A stretch of DNA of 64,000 bases from Raineyella sp044508675 (GTDB taxonomy: Bacteria > Actinomycetota > Actinomycetes > Propionibacteriales > Propionibacteriaceae), in contig JBIQHF010000005.1 of assembly GCA_044508675.1 (NCBI GenBank), positions 62,001-126,000 of the forward strand, in the 5' to 3' direction. Below the pieces are notes generated by a model that was not told the origin of the DNA, made no database searches, and saw nothing but the letters and a program-made list of their open reading frames with translations. Within the stretch, counting starts at the first letter, position 1; every line of letters starts with the position of its first letter. A program made the position numbers and the translations under genes. Below, one piece after another: positions 17,404 through 23,651 of this stretch.

Positions 17404-18045
17404 TCAGTCGGTGAGCCCGTACAGGCGATCGCCGGCGTCACCGAGCCCGGGGACGATGTAGCCGTGCTCGTTCAGGCGTTCGTCCACCGCCGCGACGACC
17501 AGGTGGCAGGGCACGCCGAGGTCCTCGACCATGTCGCGTACGTGATCGATGCCCTCCGGCGCGGCCAGGATGCAGATCGCCGTGAGGTGGTCCGCCCCCC
17601 GATTCACCAGGAAGCGGAGGGTGCCCGCGAGCGACCCGCCGGTGGCGAGCATCGGGTCGAGGACGAAGCACTGCCGGCCCGACAGGTCGCTGGGCAGCCG
17701 CTCGGCGTACGTCACCGGCTGCAGGGTCTCCTCGTTGCGCGCCATGCCGACGAAGCCGACCTCGGCGGTCGGCATCAGCCGGGTCATGCCGCCGAGCATG
17801 CCCAGCCCGGCACGGAGGATCGGGACGACCAGTGGGCGAGGGTCGGACAGGTGCACGCCCCGCGCCTCCCGGACCGGGGTGGGTACGGTGACCGGCTCCA
17901 CGCGTACGGACCGGGTCGCCTCGTACGCCAGCAGCGTGACCAGCTCGTCGGTCAGCTCCCGGAACAGCGGCGACTTCGTCGACCGGTCGCGCAGCAGGGT
18001 CAGCTTGTGTGCCACCAACGGATGTTCGACCACGTGTAGTTCCAC
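17404..18045 (-). CDS. upp: Uracil phosphoribosyltransferase
   Basis: Pyrimidine salvage enzyme making UMP from uracil and PRPP. The 213-residue protein carries the PRPP loop CFVLDPMLATGGSL near residue 130 and the uracil-binding end HGYIVPGLGDAGDRLYGLTD at the C-terminus, both intact. The start is a GTG at 18045 (MELHVVEHPLVAHKL in the initiator reading), matching the usual N-terminus of actinobacterial Upp. It is divergent from the gene at 18166, as commonly seen for upp near tadA in this phylum. Confidence 0.95.
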   Translation of the reverse strand: MELHVVEHPLVAHKLTLLRDRSTKSPLFRELTDELVTLLAYEATRSVRVEPVTVPTPVREARGVHLSDPRPLVVPILRAGLGMLGGMTRLMPTAEVGFVGMARNEETLQPVTYAERLPSDLSGRQCFVLDPMLATGGSLAGTLRFLVNRGADHLTAICILAAPEGIDHVRDMVEDLGVPCHLVVAAVDERLNEHGYIVPGLGDAGDRLYGLTD

Positions 18046-18165
18046 GCCCTCAGGGTGTCACACGGGGGTGCGACTCCTTGCGGATGGACCGCGAACCCCC
18101 GACTGTCCTGCGCGGGTGTTGTCTGAGAACATAGGCTTCGCATGGGCGATCAGGAGGTTGGCGCG

Positions 18166-18777
18166 GTGTCTGACTACGACGACGAGGAGCTCGACGTCCT
18201 CGACCTCGACTCCGAGGACGAGGGCGACGAGGATGACGATCTGTACGACGACGAGGACGATGACGACTTCGGCGAGCTCGAGGACGCCACGGACGACGAC
18301 GTCGATTTCGTCGTGGCCGCCTACCGCGAGGAGGGCAGCCCGGTCGTGGTGGCACTCGACCTGGAGATGGCCAACGACCTCGACGAGATGATCAACCAGC
18401 TGCGTCGGCTCCCCGGCGAGGCCGGCGCGATCGGGATGCTCTCGCTGGTCGAGGAGATCTTCGTGATCGTCCGGGTCCGCGGCGCGATCGTGCAGGTGTT
18501 CCTGTCCGACGGGGCGGCGGCGTACGACTGGCCGATCGCCCGCGACATCCTCGACTACCTGGGCATCGACGACCCGCCCGAGGGCGAGGACGAGGACGAT
18601 GTCGAGCCGGTCGGGGACTCCGAGATCCTGCGCGACCTGGGCGTCGGTGACTTCGACCTGGAGCAGCTCGCCGAGGACTTCGAGACGACCAGCGACGAGG
18701 CCCTGCTGCAGCTCGCCGACCGGATCGGGATGGGTCCGCAGGTGCGGGCCACGGTCCGCGAGGAGTTCGAGGACTGA
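18166..18777 (+). CDS. tRNA adenosine deaminase-associated protein
   Basis: A 203-residue acidic protein of the family found next to tadA across Actinobacteria. The N-terminus is a run of Asp and Glu about 40 residues long; the folded part begins DVDFVVAAYREEGSPVVVALDL and includes DEMINQLRRLPGEAGAIGMLSLVEEIFVIVR, family hallmarks. The C-terminus binds nothing obvious. AGGAGG eight bases before the GTG at 18166 favours that start over an ATG eight codons earlier. It probably assists or regulates TadA; its action is unknown. Confidence 0.9.
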   Translation: MSDYDDEELDVLDLDSEDEGDEDDDLYDDEDDDDFGELEDATDDDVDFVVAAYREEGSPVVVALDLEMANDLDEMINQLRRLPGEAGAIGMLSLVEEIFVIVRVRGAIVQVFLSDGAAAYDWPIARDILDYLGIDDPPEGEDEDDVEPVGDSEILRDLGVGDFDLEQLAEDFETTSDEALLQLADRIGMGPQVRATVREEFED

Positions 18778-18827
18778 CCGTCGGCTCAGTCACGCCTCCG
18801 GTCCCCGTCGGTGGATGGCGGGGACCG

Positions 18828-19262
18828 ATGCTGCGCGCCCTCGACGAGGCGCTCCTGGCGCCTACCCACGGTGACGTCCCGATCGGGGCGGTCGTCCTCG
18901 ACGCCCACGGGTCGGTGCTGGCCGTCGGCCACAACGAGCGCGAGCTGCACGGCGACCCCACCGCCCACGCCGAGGTCGTCGCGATCCGTCGGGCCGCCCG
19001 GGCCCGGGGGGAGTGGCGCCTGGAGGGCTGCACGCTGGTGGTCACCCTGGAGCCCTGCTCGATGTGCGCCGGCGCGATCGTCACCGCCCGGATCGCCCGA
19101 CTGGTGTTCGGGGCGTACGACCCCAAGGCCGGTGCCGTGGCGTCCCTCTGGGATGTCGTACGTGACCCCCGGCTCAACCACCGGCCGGAGGTGACCGGCG
19201 GATTCCTGGCCGACGAGTGCGCCGCGCCGCTGCTGGACTTCTTCGGTGGTCGCCGGGAGTAG
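18828..19262 (+). CDS. tadA: tRNA-specific adenosine deaminase
   Basis: Converts the wobble adenosine of tRNA-Arg(ACG) to inosine. The 144-residue protein has the zinc and proton-shuttle motif HAEVVAIRRA near residue 48 and PCSMCAGAI near residue 77, the complete deaminase set. Its substrate, tRNA-Arg(ACG), is encoded at 129-201 in this window. The ATG at 18828 gives a slightly short N-terminus; the in-frame sequence upstream has no ATG or GTG. It follows its associated-protein gene by 50 bp. Confidence 0.93.
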   Translation: MLRALDEALLAPTHGDVPIGAVVLDAHGSVLAVGHNERELHGDPTAHAEVVAIRRAARARGEWRLEGCTLVVTLEPCSMCAGAIVTARIARLVFGAYDPKAGAVASLWDVVRDPRLNHRPEVTGGFLADECAAPLLDFFGGRRE

Positions 19263-19341
19263 GCGGTCGTGTGCCGCCACATGGTGTCTCACGCTTCGCC
19301 CGATTGGCACCTCACGGCCACCTCGTTGTAATGTTTTCGAC

Positions 19342-19429
19342 GGTGACGTGTCTGAGCGGCCGAAGGAGCTCGCCTCGAAAGCGAGTGTAGGGAGACCTAC
19401 CGTGGGTTCAAATCCCACCGTCACCGCCA
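19342..19429 (+). tRNA. tRNA-Ser (CGA)
   Basis: Acceptor stem GGTGACG/CGTCACC (19342-19348 with 19419-19425), discriminator G at 19426 and encoded CCA at 19427-19429. The anticodon stem CTCGC/GCGAG holds the loop CTCGAAA, anticodon CGA. A long variable arm confirms the serine class. Confidence 0.95.
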
Positions 19430-19437
19430 GGAGGAGA

Positions 19438-19477
19438 GCCCTCCGATCCACGGAATACGCGGATCGGAGGGCTTCTT
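19438..19477 (+). terminator. Terminator after tRNA-Ser(CGA)
   Basis: A perfect 12-bp stem (GCCCTCCGATCC with its complement at 19461-19472) followed by TTCTTCGT. Confidence 0.8.
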
Positions 19478-19649
19478 CGTGTCCGGGAGGGGCGCTCGTG
19501 GTGCAGCTTTGGTGCCCGTTTCTGATCCGCGATTGGGTCTTCGTCGGGTCCTTTCGGGGCTCGGGCGCCCGTCGTGAATGCCGGCGGTGCCGCGCAGCAT
19601 TCGTGCCAATTGGGGCGTGGCACGGCGTCCCCAGATGTCGCAGCTCGTC

Positions 19650-20408
19650 CTACGTGTCCAGCAGGATGAAGCCAATTGCGGCGTCGTGGATGCAATAGTC
19701 GACGACCTCGGTGGGCAGCCGATCCGGCGCTTCCAGCAGCATCGCCCGGAACCATCTGAGGTCGTCGGCAGGAGCCGGCGGTGGTCCCGGAGGGCCCCCG
19801 ACCCGCCAGTGCGGGTGGCTCGGGTCCTCGAGGCGCCGGAACAGCTCATCGACGACGAACGGCCACCGGGGGGTGCTCCACCACAGCGGCACGGCAATGA
19901 GCCCGCGCACACCGAGCCACATGAGCGCCACGTTCGCGCCATGCTTGTCCGCCATGCCGACGAGGGCATCGAGCTGGAGCTGCGCGTGGTCCACCAGCTC
20001 CTGTGCTTCGTCGCCGCCGAGCTCGCCCAGGGTGACGCCATGTGGCAGGCGTCGCTCGAGGTCGAAGGCGGCGTAGAAGGCATCGGCGAAGGCTTCCTGG
20101 AGGTCGTCCGGATGGACGATTTCGCTGTCATACGGCCCGTACTCGGCCCAGGTCTCGCCCAGCGTGTTCGCCAGGTATTGGTGGAAGATGCGGGTGGTCT
20201 CGACGTTCGCGCGCATCATCTCGGCGTCGCTGATCCGGGAATCCGGGCCACCGTGCCATCTCTCCAGCACCGTGTTGCGCCAGCACAGGTGTGTGAGTGC
20301 GGCGGGCGCGTAGCGCAGCAGCGTACCCGTGTCGTCGGGGTGTACGCGGTGCTTCAGCAGCGCCTCCCGGAGCAGCGCCTCATCGAACGTGGCGTCGAAG
20401 GTGTCCAT
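19650..20408 (-). CDS. Hypothetical protein
   Basis: I do not recognise this 252-residue protein. It is soluble, with no signal peptide or membrane segment. It is rich in Asp, Glu and aromatic residues, and contains CWRNTVLERWHGGPDSRISD, an alpha-helical middle rich in Leu and Asp, a Pro-rich GGPPGPPPAPADDLRWF near residue 210 and the end DYCIHDAAIGFILLDT. The ATG at 20408 has GGATGAGG upstream. Immediately before that lies a 26-base run of GACA repeats (20425-20450), so transcription or translation could be sensitive to repeat number. The plus strand between 19478 and 19649 shows nothing coding. Confidence 0.6.
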   Translation of the reverse strand: MDTFDATFDEALLREALLKHRVHPDDTGTLLRYAPAALTHLCWRNTVLERWHGGPDSRISDAEMMRANVETTRIFHQYLANTLGETWAEYGPYDSEIVHPDDLQEAFADAFYAAFDLERRLPHGVTLGELGGDEAQELVDHAQLQLDALVGMADKHGANVALMWLGVRGLIAVPLWWSTPRWPFVVDELFRRLEDPSHPHWRVGGPPGPPPAPADDLRWFRAMLLEAPDRLPTEVVDYCIHDAAIGFILLDT

Positions 20409-20424
20409 GCCCTCATCCTGTCCT

Positions 20425-20450
20425 GACAGACAGACAGACAGACAGACAGA
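20425..20450. repeat. Tetranucleotide microsatellite (GACA)6.5
   Basis: Six and a half perfect tandem GACA units lie 17-42 bp upstream of the start of the hypothetical gene at 19650-20408 (TGTC repeats on its coding strand). Perfect tetranucleotide runs of this length stand out in this GC-rich sequence. Confidence 0.9.
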
Positions 20451-20529
20451 ATGCTCAGCGGTTCTCGTTGTCGTACTTCCCGCCCCTGGATCACGCTCGT
20501 GTGTGGGGAACCGGCTTCCCCCACGGCTC

Positions 20530-20775
20530 TGCGGACCGGTCGCAGACAATCCGACCCGGCTGATGGTCGCCGCCGGAATGTTCCCGGAAGCCGGGTACGA
20601 TCCGCGACCGGCACTGGAGGCGCTTCGGATCCCGGCGCTGGTGCTGCTCGCCGAGTTCGACCGGTCGGCGTCACTCGTCACGAGTGCGGAGCTGTTCGCG
20701 CAGTTGCTCGGCGGTTCCGCCCCTGCACCGGTCTGTGTGGTCCCGGGGGCGGACCACTCCTCCTCGGACGCCCAA
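20530..20775 (+). pseudogene. Alpha/beta hydrolase C-terminal remnant
   Basis: One plus-strand frame here reads as the last third of an alpha/beta hydrolase: RLMVAAGMFPEAGYDPRPAL, then LRIPALVLLAEFDRSASL with the acid-bearing strand, then VVPGADHSSS with the catalytic histidine. There is no nucleophile elbow or start upstream; the frame before about 20530 is unrelated sequence. It appears to be a leftover of a deleted gene next to the erm unit. Confidence 0.5.
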
Positions 20776-20783
20776 CGGTCTGG

Positions 20784-20960
20784 TTGCTGCTCCAGGTGCT
20801 GGCCCTGGTCATCGTCGGTGCCGCCGTCGGAACGGCGATCACCTGGTGGCGCCACCGCGGCCAGACGACAACGGCCACCCGGATCCGCCTGGGCGCTGTT
20901 CTCATCGGCGCGGTCGTCTTCGTACCGTGGGCGGCCTGGTGGGGTCTGTTCACGCTCTGA
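20784..20960 (+). CDS. Possible small membrane protein
   Basis: Fifty-eight codons from a TTG (or fewer from the GTG at 20796) encode two hydrophobic stretches, LQVLALVIVGAAVGTAITWW and LGAVLIGAVVFVPWAAWWGL, separated by a basic linker HRGQTTTATRIR. That is a credible two-helix protein, but no clear ribosome-binding site is visible and it begins where the hydrolase remnant ends. It could be a degraded gene tail. The whole gap between 20409 and 21006 otherwise holds only the microsatellite and the hydrolase remnant. Confidence 0.3.
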   Translation: MLLQVLALVIVGAAVGTAITWWRHRGQTTTATRIRLGAVLIGAVVFVPWAAWWGLFTL

Positions 20961-21006
20961 AGGTGTGGCTGGAGGGCGGCACCCACGATCGGCCTCGGCG
21001 GGGCGA

Positions 21007-21813
21007 TCAGGTGGTGTCGCCCTTCGGTGCCAGGAGGGACCGCAGGGGTGTCCAGCCGGTCGGCAGTGGTCCGCGGATGTCCGTGCGTCGCCGGTCCGAC
21101 TCTGCGGACCACCCTTGGGCGGCGGTGTCGCCGGGCCGGCCCACCGGCCCGCGGGCCACGCGGAAGCCGACGTCCTCGAGCAGCGCGTTCGGCGCGCTGC
21201 CCCGACGTACGGACGCGCGGCAGCTCCAGTCAGGGTCGGCCCAGCCGCCACCGCGCAGCGTGCGGTAGTCGAGGTAGCGGGCGGTGTCGGCGTAGTCCCA
21301 GCACCACTCCCACACGTTGCCGATCATGTCGAACAGGCCGAAGCCGTTTGGCTGCTTCCCGGCCACCGGCTGTGGGCCGCTCACCTGGTCGGCTGCGGTC
21401 CAGCCGATGTCCGGGAGGGCGCCGTACGTCGGTCCCGTGGTGTGGGCGCGGCACGCCCACTCCCACTCGGCCTCGGTGGGCAGGCGGTAGCCGTCGGCGG
21501 CGACGTCCCAGGTGACGGCATCCCCGTCGCGCCGGTAGGCCGGGGTCAGGTTCGCAGCCTTCGACGCGGCGTTGCACCACGCGACGGCAGCGAGCCAGGT
21601 GATGCCGTGCACCGGGACGTCGTCAGCTTCGTTCGTCGGCCGGCCGGCAGCAGCGACCGCGCGGTACTGCTGCCGGGTCACCGGCGTGACCGACAGCCGG
21701 AACGGGGCCAGCTGCACCTGTCGTGACGTGCCGGTCCGTGCATCCCGCATCCGGAGCACGCCGCCGGGGACCGCTGCCCACCGGGATGGGTCATCAAGGA
21801 AGTGCCCGGTCAT
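21007..21813 (-). CDS. SUMF1/formylglycine-generating-enzyme-fold protein, translationally coupled to erm
   Basis: A 268-residue protein of the FGE-sulfatase (C-type-lectin-like) fold. Visible family blocks are VPVHGITWLAAVAWCNAAS (near 95), YRLPTEAEWEWACRA (near 128), NGFGLFDMIGNVWEWCWD (near 170), and RGGGWADPDWSCRASVRRG followed by DVGFRVAR (near 200-225). The second active-site cysteine expected after the conserved CR segment in true formylglycine-generating enzymes is absent, so it may be a non-catalytic or differently acting member. Its ATG overlaps the stop of the methyltransferase gene (ATGA), the strongest sign that both work together. No sulfatase gene is nearby. Confidence 0.8.
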   Translation of the reverse strand: MTGHFLDDPSRWAAVPGGVLRMRDARTGTSRQVQLAPFRLSVTPVTRQQYRAVAAAGRPTNEADDVPVHGITWLAAVAWCNAASKAANLTPAYRRDGDAVTWDVAADGYRLPTEAEWEWACRAHTTGPTYGALPDIGWTAADQVSGPQPVAGKQPNGFGLFDMIGNVWEWCWDYADTARYLDYRTLRGGGWADPDWSCRASVRRGSAPNALLEDVGFRVARGPVGRPGDTAAQGWSAESDRRRTDIRGPLPTGWTPLRSLLAPKGDTT

Positions 21814-22571
21814 CGTCCCAGCTCTCGCCACAGGACCGCCCACTGCTCCGGACCCACGTCGCGGGGAAGACTGCGTGGACCGAGGTCCGCGGCGGCCAGC
21901 GCCCGGTCGGCAACAGGTCGGGTGACGCCGGTGGCACGTTGCAGGATCTGCCCGAAGCTCCTCCCCGCCCCGGTGAACATGTCGCCGACGAACCGCTCGT
22001 ACGCCTTGCGCTGCGCCGGTGGGACGAGTGCGGTGCGGCGGCGCTCGATCGCGAGGAGACCACCGTCGACACTGGGTCTGGGCCGGAAGCCCGACGAGGG
22101 GACCCGGCCGACCAGCCCGAACGAGAACCACGGGGCGGCCTGTGCGGTCATCATCGTGTTTCCTCCGACTCCGGCACGCTTGCGCGCGACCTCCCATTGG
22201 GTGAGGAGGTACGCCTGTCGCCACGTGCCCGCGACGAGGAGCCTGCGGAGGATCGGGGTGGTGAGGTGGAAGGGGATGTTCCCGACGACGACGGTGGCGG
22301 TCAGCGGGTGCTTCAGGACGTCGGCTCGCTGGACGGTGACTCCGGGCAGTGATCGACGCAAGGACACCACCCGATGCTCGTCGACGTCGATCGCGACCAG
22401 GTCGCGACCCAACCCGGCGAGAGGTCTGGTCAGGGCGCCGTCGCCGGCGCCGATCTCGAGGATCGAGCCCTTCGTGCTCGCTACCAGGTCGGTGATCCGG
22501 TGGATCGTTGGTTGGTGGTGGAGAAAATTCTGGCCGAGTTCGTGTCGGCCGCCGTGGATTGAACGGGACAT
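21810..22571 (-). CDS. Erm-family 23S rRNA (adenine-N6)-dimethyltransferase
   Basis: A 253-residue SAM-dependent methyltransferase of the KsgA/Erm superfamily. HELGQNFLHH at residues 9-19, the SAM motif I EIGAGDGALT near residue 40, the acidic EID-like AIDVDEHR, and catalytic motif IV NIPFHLTTPILRRLL near residue 98 are all present. WEVARKRAGVGGNTMMTAQ and FRPRPSVDGGLL are typical of actinobacterial Erm proteins rather than KsgA. Family knowledge predicts methylation of A2058 of 23S rRNA and resistance to macrolides, lincosamides and streptogramin B. The start at 22571 has GGAG seven bases upstream, buried in a hairpin. It lies downstream of a putative leader peptide and overlaps the SUMF gene. 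Confidence 0.85.
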   Translation of the reverse strand: MSRSIHGGRHELGQNFLHHQPTIHRITDLVASTKGSILEIGAGDGALTRPLAGLGRDLVAIDVDEHRVVSLRRSLPGVTVQRADVLKHPLTATVVVGNIPFHLTTPILRRLLVAGTWRQAYLLTQWEVARKRAGVGGNTMMTAQAAPWFSFGLVGRVPSSGFRPRPSVDGGLLAIERRRTALVPPAQRKAYERFVGDMFTGAGRSFGQILQRATGVTRPVADRALAAADLGPRSLPRDVGPEQWAVLWRELGR

Positions 22572-22702
22572 GGGTGCGCTCCAAGGATGATGATGGGAGC
22601 GCCTCGCCGGCGGAAGTCGTGGGTCAACGATGTGCCGTTCCGAGGCGCAAGGGCCAACTCGGAGACGGCGCGCTGGTGATCGTGAAGTACCGTCGCGCCG
22701 TC
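22572..22702 (-). promoter_or_regulatory. Putative erm attenuator with three hairpins
   Basis: Reading along the minus strand: hairpin 1 pairs 22694-22702 with 22664-22672 (nine bases, GACGGCGCG type) and includes the leader stop region; hairpin 2 pairs 22658-22663 with 22639-22644; hairpin 3 pairs 22596-22602 with 22576-22582 and locks up the GGAG that serves the erm start. This is the layout of drug-inducible erm attenuators, where a stalled leader ribosome rearranges the stems. Inferred from base pairing only. Confidence 0.6.
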
Positions 22703-22742
22703 AGGCGGGACGGCACCGGATCATCATTGCCTGGATACCCAT
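22701..22742 (-). CDS. Putative erm leader peptide (13 aa)
   Basis: A 13-codon frame encoding MGIQAMMIRCRPA, ending in TGA within hairpin 1 of the erm leader. Arg-Cys-Arg at residues 9-11 matches the Arg/Lys-x-Arg/Lys pattern known to stall ribosomes in the presence of macrolides (as in the ErmD leader). There is no Shine-Dalgarno sequence, but the promoter at 22749-22777 would place the first transcribed base at or very near the A of this ATG, so translation could be leaderless, which is common in Actinobacteria. Confidence 0.55.
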   Translation of the reverse strand: MGIQAMMIRCRPA

Positions 22743-22748
22743 GGCGCC

Positions 22749-22777
22749 TGTGTACCAGCCCCGGCGCAAAAGGTCAA
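22749..22777 (-). promoter_or_regulatory. Promoter of the erm unit
   Basis: On the minus strand a -35 TTGACC (22777-22772) and a -10-like TACACA (22754-22749) are separated by 17 bases. It sits in the short gap after fdhD, so erm need not depend on read-through from the formate dehydrogenase genes. Confidence 0.6.
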
Positions 22778-22780
22778 CCG

Positions 22781-23632
22781 TCAGGCGGAGGTGGCCGCCC
22801 CGACCAGGTGCTCGGCCCCGGTGTAGACGTTCATCCGGCCCTCGCGGACGAACCCGGTCAGCATCATGCCGGCATCCTCGGCCAGGTCCACTGCCAGCGA
22901 CGACGGCGCCGAGATCGCCACCACCGTCGGGATCCCGGCGACCAGCGCCTTCTGGATCAGTTCGAAGGACGTACGGCCCGACAGCACCAGCACGGTGTCG
23001 TGCAGCGGCAGCCGGTCCCGCAGCATCGCCCAGCCGATCGCCTTGTCGGCGGCATTGTGGCGCCCGACGTCCTCGCGGGCGACCAGCAGGTCCCCGGCGG
23101 TGCTGAAGATCCCGGCGGCGTGCAGGCCACCGGTGCTGGCGAAGTGCTGCTGGGCCTGGTGCAGCCGGTCGGGCAGGCCGGCCAGGACGGCCGGGTCGAC
23201 CGGCGTACGCCCCGCCGGGAGCGGCCAGGGCGACCGGGTGCGGATCGTCTCGATGGAGGCCTGGCCGCAGACCCCGCACGAGGAGGTGGCCACCGTGGAG
23301 CGCCGCGGCTTGGGCAGCGCGACGCCAGGCCGCAGGGCGAGGCTGAGCACGTTGTACGTGTTCACGTCGGTGCCGGTCTCGTCGGACAGCACCGAACCCT
23401 CGCAGTAGCGCGCCGTCCGGATGTCCTCGGCCGAGGTGATGACGCCCTCGGACAACAGGAAGCCGTGCACCAGTTCGATGTCGTGGCCGGGGGTGCGCAT
23501 CGTGACGGCCCACGGCTCGCCGTTGAGCCGGATCTCCAGCGGTTCCTCCACCACCAGCGAATCGATCCGGTTCCGTACGTCCCCGCCGATCTCGATCGTG
23601 GTGATCCGGCGGCGTTGTGTCACTCGGCCCAT
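22781..23632 (-). CDS. fdhD: Formate dehydrogenase accessory sulfurtransferase FdhD
   Basis: Transfers sulfur from a cysteine desulfurase to the molybdenum cofactor of formate dehydrogenases. The 283-residue protein has the conserved EEPLEIRLNG and MRTPGHDIELVHGFLLSEG blocks near the N-terminus, the catalytic cysteine loop SSCGVCG near residue 119 and the cofactor-binding VAREDVGRHNAADKAIG near residue 188. It starts 19 bp after the formate-dehydrogenase-like gene on the same strand, an obvious functional pair. Confidence 0.95.
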   Translation of the reverse strand: MGRVTQRRRITTIEIGGDVRNRIDSLVVEEPLEIRLNGEPWAVTMRTPGHDIELVHGFLLSEGVITSAEDIRTARYCEGSVLSDETGTDVNTYNVLSLALRPGVALPKPRRSTVATSSCGVCGQASIETIRTRSPWPLPAGRTPVDPAVLAGLPDRLHQAQQHFASTGGLHAAGIFSTAGDLLVAREDVGRHNAADKAIGWAMLRDRLPLHDTVLVLSGRTSFELIQKALVAGIPTVVAISAPSSLAVDLAEDAGMMLTGFVREGRMNVYTGAEHLVGAATSA

Positions 23633-23651
23633 GGTCCCTGCCTCAGCTCAG

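Noticed and set aside
20425..20450. CRISPR-like repeat array
   Set aside because: The unit is four bases with no spacers; it is a simple microsatellite. No CRISPR array or cas gene was seen anywhere in the window.
21810..22571. KsgA 16S rRNA dimethyltransferase
   Set aside because: The WEVARKRAGVGG and VDGGLL segments, the attenuator-like leader and the context favour Erm over the housekeeping KsgA.
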